Below the pieces are notes generated by a model. That model was given only the letters and a program-made list of their open reading frames with translations. It ran no database searches and was not told where the DNA came from. Below, one piece after another: positions 38,891-46,382 of a stretch of DNA of 64,000 nucleotides. Where the stretch lies: positions 124,001 through 188,000 of the forward strand of contig JAICUB010000003.1 of assembly GCA_025936045.1 (NCBI GenBank), written 5' to 3'. The position numbers were made by a program, and so were the translations under genes. The stretch's first letter is position 1; every line of letters begins with the position of its first letter. This DNA comes from Polyangiaceae bacterium (lineage in GTDB: Bacteria > Myxococcota_A > Polyangia > Polyangiales > Polyangiaceae).

Positions 38891-40612
38891 TCAAGCGCGA
38901 ACCGCTTCGAACGCGACCCGCGCGAGCGCGAGCGGTCCCGGCGCGGCTTGAAAATCGATGAGACGGAGCGCCAAGCGGTCGAGCGTGCGGTGGCCCGGAT
39001 ACCAGAACGGCTTCGGTAACGTCTGTACGAGCGGCGCGCGCAGCACGGACTTCTCGACGTGCTCGAAGAGGAGCGCGTTGTGGCCGACTCCGAGCCCGCT
39101 CTGCACGTCGGCGAGCGTGCCGGACGGGTGCCCGCCCCACGGCAGCGTGCCGAGGCCGTACGCGACGGCGGGCCACACGTTCACGCCGACGGAGCCGTAG
39201 CAGAGCTCGCGAATCGCCGCGTCGACACCGCGCGCGAGCACCGGGTCGCGCTCCACCGCTGCGGGCACGAGCAGCATCGCGTTCAGCGTCCCCCACACCC
39301 GCTCGTTCAAGAACGGCGCGACCGCCGCGATGAACTCGAGCGGATCGCCGCTCGCGATCGACACCTCGGACAGCACGGCGCAGAACGGCTCGTGCTCGAA
39401 GCACGCCGGCTGCATCGCCGGCTCGAGGCCCGTCACGAGCGCCCACGGTGTCTCGCTGCCGAGCGTCGCCCCCCGTGCGGGGTGCGCCGGCGTGCCGAAC
39501 GTCTGCACGCGACCGCCGTTCGTGGTGAAGCGCTCGTATTTCTGGGCGGCGCCTGGGTAGTACGCTTCGCGTACGGGGATTGCGGCGAGCACCTCGGCCA
39601 GGCGCGCGAGTAGGCGCTCGCGGAGCGAGCTGCCGCGCGGCGTGACCACGAGCTTGGTCGCGTTGCAGTTGAAGCCGGCGTTGAACGCGAAAGAACCGGC
39701 GATGCTGCGCGCGGCGTGGTCGATTTCGCGATCGGTCCACGCGCCCGGCACCACGACCACGGGGCTTACGTTGCCGAGCTCGCTCGTCACGGGCTTTCGG
39801 CAAATCGGCTCGTTGTGAGCCTTGTTCGCGCGGCGCTCGGCAGGGTCCGCGCCCCAGACGATGGCCTCGTGCGTCTCGTACGCGCCGGTGATGTGGATCG
39901 CGTCGATCGCCGGATGCGCGGCGAGGTAGGCCCCCACCTCGGCGCCGCCGTACGCGAGCGCCATGTAGCCCTCCTTGATCAAAGGAGCGAACGCGAGCTC
40001 GAGCAGCGGGCCCTGGTAATCGTTGACGGGGCTCAGCTTGAGCACGCACGCGCGCCCCTCGATGAAACATTGGCCGAGCGCGTCCACGACCCCGATGGAC
40101 GCGACGTTGCCGGCGCCGAGCACGAGCGCGAGCTCCCCTTCACGGGCCGTGAGCGTGCGCGGGTCGGTCGTGACGGCGTCGGGGGCGACCGCGCGGTCGA
40201 GCCACACTTCGCCGCGGACGGCACGAAAGACGGCGCTGTCGTAGGCGTCGAGCGGGAGCGCCTCGATGACCGTGCGACCGTGCTCCTCGCGCACCCGCGC
40301 GGGGCCGATGCGTCGCGGCCCCTCGAAGGTCGCGGCAAGCTCGCGGATGAAGCGCAGAATGATGACGGGGCCCTCGAGCGCTGGCTCGCCGGACCGGGCG
40401 CTCAGCGCGTCGATGCCCTTGGCGGCCACGTCGAGCGCGACGAAGCGGCGCGCGAGCTCGTGGAAGCGGCGGCCCACGTCGCGCAGCAGGCGCGCGCGTT
40501 CGAGCGGAGGCAGCGCCGCCAAGCGGGGCGCGGCCGCGTCGAGCCGGTCGAGCGCGAGGTCGAGCTCGACGGGCGTCGTCGGGACCGGTTTTGAGCCAAT
40601 TCCTCGGGCCAT
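38891..40612 (-). CDS. acyl-CoA reductase / aldehyde dehydrogenase superfamily protein
   Basis: 573 residues. NAD(P)-dependent reduction of an acyl-CoA or oxidation of an aldehyde. The Rossmann part has LVLGAGNVASIGVVDAL, the general-base region CRKPVTSELGNVSPVVV and the catalytic Cys is in FNAGFNCNATKLVV (about residue 317). The long N-terminal helical extension (about 130 residues) and the C-terminal tail exceed classical aldehyde dehydrogenases and resemble the LuxC-like acyl-CoA reductases. Substrate chain length unknown. The start lies 56 bases from the divergent coiled-coil gene. A partial copy of its 3' end lies 420 bases downstream. Confidence 0.85.
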   Translation of the reverse strand: MARGIGSKPVPTTPVELDLALDRLDAAAPRLAALPPLERARLLRDVGRRFHELARRFVALDVAAKGIDALSARSGEPALEGPVIILRFIRELAATFEGPRRIGPARVREEHGRTVIEALPLDAYDSAVFRAVRGEVWLDRAVAPDAVTTDPRTLTAREGELALVLGAGNVASIGVVDALGQCFIEGRACVLKLSPVNDYQGPLLELAFAPLIKEGYMALAYGGAEVGAYLAAHPAIDAIHITGAYETHEAIVWGADPAERRANKAHNEPICRKPVTSELGNVSPVVVVPGAWTDREIDHAARSIAGSFAFNAGFNCNATKLVVTPRGSSLRERLLARLAEVLAAIPVREAYYPGAAQKYERFTTNGGRVQTFGTPAHPARGATLGSETPWALVTGLEPAMQPACFEHEPFCAVLSEVSIASGDPLEFIAAVAPFLNERVWGTLNAMLLVPAAVERDPVLARGVDAAIRELCYGSVGVNVWPAVAYGLGTLPWGGHPSGTLADVQSGLGVGHNALLFEHVEKSVLRAPLVQTLPKPFWYPGHRTLDRLALRLIDFQAAPGPLALARVAFEAVRA

Positions 40613-40668
40613 GGCCGGATCGAATTGCCTGCCGCGGTCGGCGGTGCGAAAGCCTATGGGAGGGTAGC

Positions 40669-41787
40669 ATGTCCGACTCCGAGCCCCCCGAGCCCGCCCC
40701 CAAAGCCATGACGACGAGCGACCGGCCTCTGAGCCGTCCTCCAGGGTCGGGCCGGGACTCGAGCGCGCACCTCCACGCGGCCCTGTCGGCGAGCGGGCGC
40801 GCCGAGGCGAGCCTGAGCACCCTCATGCGGGCCATCCGCGACCTGAGCTCGGGCGTGAGCAACGCGCGAGAGGCCAACGTGCAGCTCTTGCGCGAGCTCG
40901 AGGGGATGTCGGATCTGCTCGGCGCGGCCAACGAGCGGCAGCTCGCGCTCAAGAACCGCGTCGCGCTGCTCGAACAGTCGCTCGAGCGGGCCCACGTCGA
41001 GGCGCAGCGGGAGCGCGCGTACATCCTCGACCAACAAGACGCCTTCATCGCAGCGATGATGGACGACCACGAGCAGGTCATCGCCGAGCTGAACCGCGAG
41101 ATCGAAGCCGCGCGCCAGCGTCCGAGCCTGCGGGCCGCGGGCTTCCCCACCTTGCCGAACCTGGCCCAGGTCGCGGTCGAGCCGAGCGACGACACGCTCC
41201 GGCACGAGCTCGAAGCAGCCAAAAAGACGAACGAGAAGCTCTTGAGTGAACGCGACCGCGCGCGGGAGACGCTCCTCAAGGTGCAAGCGCAGCGGGATGA
41301 AGCGCAGGCGGCGCTCGTCGATCTCGGCCGCGATCCGGCACGCGCCAGTCAGGCGCGCATGGCCGCGGTGATTCCGAGCGGGATTTCCTCGCCGCATTTG
41401 CGCACCGCGCCGACGCTGCCTCCGCCGGAAACCGCACGCCCCATCTTGCCCGCCCCCGATTCGCCGCCGTCGGCAGCATCGACCGCGCCGACCATGCCTC
41501 CGCCCATGGCGGTGCCGAGCGCGGCTCCGAGCCCGCACGAGCTCGACCATGGGGCGTTTCCGCCCGAAGAGCTGCGGGGCGCCGTGCTGCCTCCCCCGTC
41601 CTCCGGCGGCCAGGCGCTGCGCGTCGCCATGCCCAAGCGGAGCCTCACCCCGCCCGGACCTCCGAGCGACATCCCGCCGCAGAACACCACGAGCGGCCGG
41701 CCCGGCGGTTACTCGATGACGAACAGCGTTGCCCCCGAGCACGTCCCGGGAGCGCCGCGTGTCTCGCGCGCACCGCGCAGCAGCTAG
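40669..41787 (+). CDS. coiled-coil protein with Pro-rich C-terminus, unknown function
   Basis: 372 residues, no signal peptide or membrane helix. Residues 40-215 form a long coiled coil (for example NRVALLEQSLERAHVEAQRE and LRHELEAAKKTNEKLLSERD). The last 150 residues are Pro/Ala/Ser-rich and disordered. A cytoplasmic scaffold is the natural guess; the layout recalls myxobacterial polarity and motility proteins but no family motif is present. ATG 40669 follows GGGAGGG by 4 bases. Confidence 0.7.
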   Translation: MSDSEPPEPAPKAMTTSDRPLSRPPGSGRDSSAHLHAALSASGRAEASLSTLMRAIRDLSSGVSNAREANVQLLRELEGMSDLLGAANERQLALKNRVALLEQSLERAHVEAQRERAYILDQQDAFIAAMMDDHEQVIAELNREIEAARQRPSLRAAGFPTLPNLAQVAVEPSDDTLRHELEAAKKTNEKLLSERDRARETLLKVQAQRDEAQAALVDLGRDPARASQARMAAVIPSGISSPHLRTAPTLPPPETARPILPAPDSPPSAASTAPTMPPPMAVPSAAPSPHELDHGAFPPEELRGAVLPPPSSGGQALRVAMPKRSLTPPGPPSDIPPQNTTSGRPGGYSMTNSVAPEHVPGAPRVSRAPRSS

Positions 41788-41816
41788 TGCGTTGAGGTAA
41801 ACCGTAGCGGAACTTC

Positions 41817-42668
41817 ATGAGCACCGCCGTCGCCGACTCCCGGCGCGCGCGCTTGCCGGCGGCCGCGACGCTGCGCACCGGTCTCGCGCTCGCGCTCGCG
41901 CTTCTCTCCCTCCCGTTTTCGAAGCTCGCGCTGCCCGCCGCGCTCTTCGTCTTCTTGAGCTTTCTGGCGGCGCCCGTCGCTCCGCCGAGCGTCAAGCAGC
42001 GGCACCGCGCAGCGCTGGTCGTCGCGACGCTCGCCTCGACCGTGGCCGTGCCGCTCTTCCTCGTGCGCGATGCCATGCCTGGGCTCGTCCAGGGTGGAAC
42101 CGGCGCCGCGAGCCAGCGCGCCGTCTCGCGCCTGCGCGAGTTCGAGTTCGCGGAGAACGCGGCGCGGCGGAGCGCGAGCCTCGATCCGGACAATGACCAT
42201 ATCGGCTCCGCCCTGCTTTTGGGGGAGCTCACCGGCGAAACCGGCATGCGCAACGCCGCTCGTCTCACGCCGCCCCTGCTCGAGAACTACCCGCGCGTCG
42301 AAGGCACGCACGGGGGCCCAGCGCTCGAGATCGGCGGCTATTGGTTCATGATCTGCCTGCCCGTGGTGGGCGGCGGCTTCTCGAGCGATCCGAACGCGCA
42401 CTTCGACGACGAGGCCGCGGAGCGCCGGTTCGTCGCCTATGCGTGGCCGTCCGGGCGCGACCCGGGGTTCGAGCGCGCGTACTTCATCGACGAGCACGAG
42501 AACATTCTCGGAGCGGAGTCCGCGGCTCCCGATCTGCGGTTCGGAGCCAGCGCAGGGCCCGCGTGCGACGACGCGCTCGCGCCCGCGACGCGCGAGGATT
42601 GGCGGCCCTGGCGCGGCAAGAAACCGCGCGCCACCTTGCCCGGCGACGTACCGGCCGCTAAGCACTGA
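41817..42668 (+). CDS. membrane protein with pseudopilin-like periplasmic domain, unknown function
   Basis: 283 residues. Two or three hydrophobic segments in the first 85 residues, the last (RAALVVATLASTVAVPLFL) leading into an amphipathic helix and a globular domain. The helix SRLREFEFAENAARR, then IGSALLLGELTGE, EIGGYWFMICLPV and RAYFIDEHENILGA, follow the pattern of pilin-like domains found in Planctomycetes and myxobacteria (helix, tight loop, GYxF strand, yPxxPGxxGxRtFf-type ending). No prepilin peptidase site (GFxxxE) is seen, so it is anchored rather than assembled as a pilus. Stop is 4 bases before the next start. Confidence 0.6.
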   Translation: MSTAVADSRRARLPAAATLRTGLALALALLSLPFSKLALPAALFVFLSFLAAPVAPPSVKQRHRAALVVATLASTVAVPLFLVRDAMPGLVQGGTGAASQRAVSRLREFEFAENAARRSASLDPDNDHIGSALLLGELTGETGMRNAARLTPPLLENYPRVEGTHGGPALEIGGYWFMICLPVVGGGFSSDPNAHFDDEAAERRFVAYAWPSGRDPGFERAYFIDEHENILGAESAAPDLRFGASAGPACDDALAPATREDWRPWRGKKPRATLPGDVPAAKH

Positions 42669-42672
42669 CGCC

Positions 42673-43848
42673 TTGGACGCGATTTACAAAAGCGCGATCA
42701 ACCGCGACGTGCCGCCGGCGCGCCCGGGCGAAGTCTCGCCGCTCGCGCTCGGGAAGAAGCTCGTCGTTTCGCCGCCGGTCGTGCTCGCGCCGATGGCCGG
42801 CGTGACGAACTATCCGTTTCGCGCGGTCTGCCGGCGCTTCGGGGCCGGCCTCTACGTGAGCGAGATGATCACGGCGCGGCCGCTGGTGGAGGGCAACGAG
42901 AAGACGCTCAAAATCGCCGACTTCGGCGAAGGCGAAGAGCCGCGGAGCCTCCAGCTTTACGGCGTCGATCCCTATTACGTGGGGGAAGCGGTGAGGCGCC
43001 TGGTCGGCGAAGGGCGCGTCGATCACATCGACATGAACTTCGGCTGCCCGGTGCGCAAAGTGACGTCCAAAGGCGGCGGCGCCGCCATTCCCGCCAAGCC
43101 GCGCCTGCTCGCCGGGATCGTGCGCGCGGCGGTGCGCGCGGCGGGCGACGTGCCCGTGACGATCAAGTTCCGCATCGGCATCGACGATCGCGTCATCACG
43201 CACCTCGACGCCGGACGCGTCGGGCAAGAAGAGGGCGTCGTCGCGGTGGCGCTCCACGCCCGCACGGCCGCGCAGCTCTACGACGGGCAGGCGCGCTGGG
43301 ACGCCATCACCGAGCTCAAGAGCTCGCTCCGGATCCCGGTGCTCGGCAACGGCGACATTTGGGAGGCAGAGGACGCGCTCCGCATGCTGCGCCAGACCGG
43401 TTGTGACGGCGTGGTGGTCGGCCGCGGCTGCCTCGGGCGGCCGTGGCTGTTTCGCGACCTGGCCGACGTGATGAGCGGCCGCGAGCCCCAGGATCCACCG
43501 ACGCTCGGCGAAGTGGCGGGCGTGATCCGCGAGCATGCGGCGCTGCTTTGCGCCTGGCTCGGGGAAGGGACGGCCATGCGCTCCTTCCGCCGCCACAGCA
43601 CCTGGTACACGAAGGGCTTCCGGGGCAGCGCGGCCATTCGCCAGCGCGCCATGAATCTTTCAACGCTCGCCGAGCTCGACGCCCTCCTCGACTCGCTCGA
43701 TCCCACCGAAAAGTTTCCGCCGAGCGCGATGCGCGTCACTCGCGGCAAATCAGCGGGAACGCAGACGGTCAGTTTGCCCCACGGTTATCTCGAGCAGCGC
43801 GACGACGCCACACCACCCGAGGCCGAAGACGCCTTCTCCGGCGGCTGA
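42673..43848 (+). CDS. tRNA-dihydrouridine synthase
   Basis: 391 residues. FMN enzyme that reduces uridines in the tRNA D-loop. The FMN-binding start PPVVLAPMAGVTNYPFRAVC, the catalytic Cys in MNFGCPVRKVTSKGGG (about 124), VTIKFRIGID, VALHARTAAQLYDG and VLGNGDIWEAEDAL are all typical, as is GRGCLGRPWLF. The start is uncertain: TTG at 42673 follows the upstream stop by 4 bases without a clear ribosome-binding site, and GTG 42709 is an alternative. The C-terminal 50 residues are an extra polar tail beyond DusB. Confidence 0.92.
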   Translation: MDAIYKSAINRDVPPARPGEVSPLALGKKLVVSPPVVLAPMAGVTNYPFRAVCRRFGAGLYVSEMITARPLVEGNEKTLKIADFGEGEEPRSLQLYGVDPYYVGEAVRRLVGEGRVDHIDMNFGCPVRKVTSKGGGAAIPAKPRLLAGIVRAAVRAAGDVPVTIKFRIGIDDRVITHLDAGRVGQEEGVVAVALHARTAAQLYDGQARWDAITELKSSLRIPVLGNGDIWEAEDALRMLRQTGCDGVVVGRGCLGRPWLFRDLADVMSGREPQDPPTLGEVAGVIREHAALLCAWLGEGTAMRSFRRHSTWYTKGFRGSAAIRQRAMNLSTLAELDALLDSLDPTEKFPPSAMRVTRGKSAGTQTVSLPHGYLEQRDDATPPEAEDAFSGG

Positions 43849-43908
43849 GCGCCCCCCCAACGGATGACCGACCTCCGGATCTCGGCTATGCTCGGCTCGG
43901 GTGGCACG

Positions 43909-44610
43909 ATGAAGCCGTTGGTGAAGCTCCTCACCGATTTCATCACCTGGCGCTGGGCGCCGGCCGTCGGCCTCCTCGCCGCGTCGATGGTTTACGTGAT
44001 CGTCGTCGTCGGGCTCGTGCCGAGTGAAATCGGCGTGCCCGTCGCGAACGCCAAGTTCGAGCCGCCATCGCGCGGCGCGTCGAGCCTCTTCGGCGGAACA
44101 CCCGCCAACGTCGAGACGAACGAGAACACCTACGGAGGCACGGGTGAGACGCGGCCGGTCTCGACTCCCCCTCGCCCGGTGATGCGCGCGCCCGTCGCCG
44201 ATTTCGGCAAGCGCGGCTTCTCGCCGCGCCTCGACCGCCCGGAGCCGCCCCCGCCCCCGCCGCCTCCCACGCCGACTCCGGCGGCGCCTCCGACGACCGT
44301 GGCGCCGGCGATGCCGCGCGGGAGCTTCGGGGGTCTCTTTTCACGCATTCAAGGCGCGCTGCGGCCCGGCTCGCCCGCCGCTCAGTCGATGGCTCAGGCC
44401 GCGCAGGCGCGCGCACAGCAAGCCGCGGCCGCGGCGCCCTCCGCCGCACCAAGCGCCGCCGCACCCGCGGCACCCAACGCTGCCGCACCGAACGCCCCCG
44501 CCGAACCGGCGCCCCAACAGCCGCAAGCGCCCGACGCGCAACCATCGGCGGCACCCGCCGAGAGCGCCGCACCCGCACCCTCCGCGTCCGCCGAAGCGCC
44601 CGCGCAATAG
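43909..44610 (+). CDS. membrane-anchored Ala/Pro-rich protein, unknown function
   Basis: 233 residues. One membrane helix near the N-terminus (WAPAVGLLAASMVYVIVVV), then a periplasmic part that is almost wholly low-complexity: Pro runs (9 prolines near residue 115) and Ala/Pro/Ser repeats to the end, rich in AAP and APA units. It looks like a wall-spanning linker without a domain at its end, unless truncated. ATG 43909 has GGTGG upstream; ATG 43864 in frame would add 15 residues. It follows dus by 60 bases. Confidence 0.6.
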   Translation: MKPLVKLLTDFITWRWAPAVGLLAASMVYVIVVVGLVPSEIGVPVANAKFEPPSRGASSLFGGTPANVETNENTYGGTGETRPVSTPPRPVMRAPVADFGKRGFSPRLDRPEPPPPPPPPTPTPAAPPTTVAPAMPRGSFGGLFSRIQGALRPGSPAAQSMAQAAQARAQQAAAAAPSAAPSAAAPAAPNAAAPNAPAEPAPQQPQAPDAQPSAAPAESAAPAPSASAEAPAQ

Positions 44611-44640
44611 TACGCGGCCTCCGCGCGAGAGCGCTCCCAT

Positions 44641-44850
44641 GAACCGGACTTCGCCGCTCCGTCGCTGCGCCTGGTCGTCGAGGTGGATGGTGCCATCCAC
44701 GCTCGCCGGGGCGCCGCGGACGTGCGGCGTGATCGGGATTTCGCCCGCCTCGGCTTCCATGTGCTTCGCGTCCCCGCCGAGGTTATCATGCAGGATCTTT
44801 CTGCCGCCATTGCGGTCGTCCGTGCGGCCATCGAAGCACGCCAGCGCTGA
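44641..44850 (+). pseudogene. DUF559 (endonuclease-fold) C-terminal remnant
   Basis: No start codon, but the frame beginning at 44641 reads DFAAPSLRLVVEVDGAIHA, then RRDRDFARLGFHVLRVPAEV and a closing helix AAIAVVRAAIEA before TGA at 44848-44850. This is the classical DUF559 core: DF-x-P-x-x-RL-x-x-EVDG-x-x-H, R-x-R-D, L-G-x-x-V-L-R. The Asp and Glu-Val-Asp of the PD-(D/E)xK-like centre are kept, but the N-terminal 40-50 residues of the family are missing. The frame runs straight on from the stop of the upstream Ala/Pro-rich gene. A fragment, not functional. Confidence 0.8.
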
Positions 44851-45198
44851 CGCGCGCCCAACCATCATGCCGTTGGAAGCCACGTCGTCCATCGTAACCG
44901 GGCGTTCAAGACCGTTCCGAAAAACCTCCCTTGAAGCCGCCTGATCGACCAGCACGAAGGCGCACGATTTAGGCCTCTTCGTGAACGGCCGATCTTTAGC
45001 CTCGACCGTCGCGAAAACGAGGGATTGCGGAACGCCATCGCCGTCGTGATCTGCAGGGGTCGACGCCGCTCACCCCGCTGCCGTCGACCCTGTAGAACCG
45101 ATCGATAAAACTCGCGGACCGTGCCCGGAGCGGCTTCGGGGCTCGATTGGTTGAGGCACGATGGTCTGTGGCTGAGGGGTGAAATCAGCCTCCTTCAT
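44851..45198 (-). pseudogene. third gene of a decaying minus-strand unit, interrupted by an in-frame stop
   Basis: An ATG at 45198 overlaps the stop of the upstream small membrane protein gene (TGATG). It reads 42 codons (MKEADFTPQPQTIVPQP and on) to TGA at 45072-45070. The same frame stays open afterwards for more than 200 codons, beginning ADHDGDGVPQSLVFATVEAK and CAFVLVDQAASREVF. The later part runs antisense to the DUF559 remnant and its true end is unclear. Either a 42-residue peptide or, more likely, a gene broken by a nonsense mutation. Base composition is A/T-richer than the neighbours. No family recognised. Confidence 0.3.
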
Positions 45199-45647
45199 CA
45201 ATGAGGCTCGGCTGCGGCCGGCTGTTCACGCTCCGGTTCCCCGGCCCCTTCTGTACGCGCCGCATGCGCGACGATGTTCAACATTCGACGAGCCGGGCTC
45301 CGATGAATTAGCATGAATAGTGCCGCGATTCCCGCGGCAACCAACTCAGCACCAGCCGCCATCACGTAGTCCAGGACGATGACCTCATATCCTGCGAACG
45401 CCCTCTCAAGCCGTTGTGAGTTCCGCATCGTGACGAGCGACCAAACACCTGACGGTCCGATGCCGTAGGCCCTCGCGAAGCGTGCGGCACAGTAGACCTT
45501 GAACAGACCGATCAGAGTAAGCAGGGCCACGAACGCCCAAATGAATGGCGCGGCACGCCGAACGCGCTCAAGGCGGCGTCGTTCCTGATTTGCCTGTTCT
45601 CTAATCGTCTGTTGAGCAATCGTTGGGTTCACTTCGCCTCCGCTCAT
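45198..45647 (-). CDS. small membrane protein with two helices, unknown function
   Basis: 149 residues. A basic, Gln/Arg-rich N-terminal helix, a first membrane segment (FIWAFVALLTLIGLFKVYC), a loop of about 35 residues, a second membrane segment (VMAAGAELVAAGIAALFMLI) and a polar Glu/Ala/Pro tail. ATG 45647 overlaps the stop of the broken upstream gene (ATGA), which supports this start; GTG 45632 with GGAGG 4 bases before it is an alternative. Codon use is less G/C-biased than nearby genes. It is the only intact member of a three-gene unit in decay. Confidence 0.55.
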   Translation of the reverse strand: MSGGEVNPTIAQQTIREQANQERRRLERVRRAAPFIWAFVALLTLIGLFKVYCAARFARAYGIGPSGVWSLVTMRNSQRLERAFAGYEVIVLDYVMAAGAELVAAGIAALFMLIHRSPARRMLNIVAHAARTEGAGEPEREQPAAAEPH

Positions 45648-45944
45648 TGGCGAGCGTTGAATTTTGGTCCTGCTCCTTCTTTTGCGCGTCCTGAACCGGT
45701 TTGAGACCTCGGACCGCCGTCGTATATGAGGAGAGCGCCTCCAGCAACGAGGAGCGCCCCCCCCAACAACCGGGGCGCCGCCGATTATCAGGATTGCCGC
45801 TCCCGCACCTGAAAGGGCGATTCCCGCACCGGCAGCGAACGATGGATCTCGGCTACGTGCACTCGCGTCATCGCGTTCGTTGACGTAAGACCCGACGGCG
45901 TGACCGTCCGCGTTTTCACTCTGTTCTCTAGTAGTTTGTTGAGG
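45644..45944 (-). pseudogene. frameshifted small glycine-zipper membrane protein
   Basis: Two adjacent frames join at a run of eight G on the minus strand (C run at 45757-45764). Before it the reading is RSRDPSFAAGAGIALSGAG, AAILIIGGAPVV; with one G fewer it continues GGALLVAGGALLIYDGG and PRSQTGSGRAKEG to a TGA that overlaps the next ATG. Deleting one G gives exactly 99 sense codons between the flanking stops. The product would have two Gly/Ala-rich membrane helices. No ATG, GTG or TTG lies in frame upstream, so a second lesion is likely. It may be a pseudogene, a homopolymer sequencing error or a slippage-switched gene. Confidence 0.5.
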
Positions 45945-46007
45945 TCATACGCGAGCAAGTTGCTTCGCGTGGAATCAGCGGAGCGATGCGAAGCCGAGCG
46001 GCTCCGT

Positions 46008-46370
46008 TCACCCGCCGCGCAGGCGATCGAGGGCGCGCCGGTCGGCTTTCGTCGGGCGTCCCGAACCGCGCTCGCGCGGCGCCACGAGCTCTTCCTTGGG
46101 CGGCGGCGGCGGCGAATGGTCGGCGTAAAGCTCGCGCGCTTTCGCCGCCGAAAGCCGCTTGTCCGCGAGCGCGAGCACCTCGAGAATCAAGTCGCCGCGC
46201 GGCGAGCGCGCCGTCACTTCGTCCCCCACGACGACCGCGTGACTCGAGCGCGCCGAAACGCCGTTCACCGCCACGTGACCCGCGGCGCACGCCTCCTGCG
46301 CCGCCGTACGCGATTTGAAAATGCGCGCGGCCGAGAGCCAGCGGTCGATGCGCACGCTCGGGGGTTGCAC
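46008..46370 (-). CDS. hslR: RNA-binding S4-domain heat-shock protein Hsp15
   Basis: 120 residues. Binds stalled 50S subunits carrying nascent chains. The S4 motif is clear: RIDRWLSAARIFKSRTAAQE, then GHVAVNGV and DEVTARSPRGDLILEVLAL. A basic, Pro-rich tail (DHSPPPPPKEE) follows, as in other Hsp15 proteins. It starts 13 bases after the HMG-CoA synthase stop on the same strand, so co-transcription is likely. Confidence 0.88.
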   Translation of the reverse strand: MQPPSVRIDRWLSAARIFKSRTAAQEACAAGHVAVNGVSARSSHAVVVGDEVTARSPRGDLILEVLALADKRLSAAKARELYADHSPPPPPKEELVAPRERGSGRPTKADRRALDRLRGG

Positions 46371-46382
46371 GGACTACCCGCG

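Noticed and set aside
45052..45090. Inverted repeat GGGTCGAC / GTCGACCC with an 18-base spacer
   Set aside because: It falls within the decayed third gene of the minus-strand unit, the arms are only 8 bp, and each holds a GTCGAC palindrome by itself; no regulatory context.
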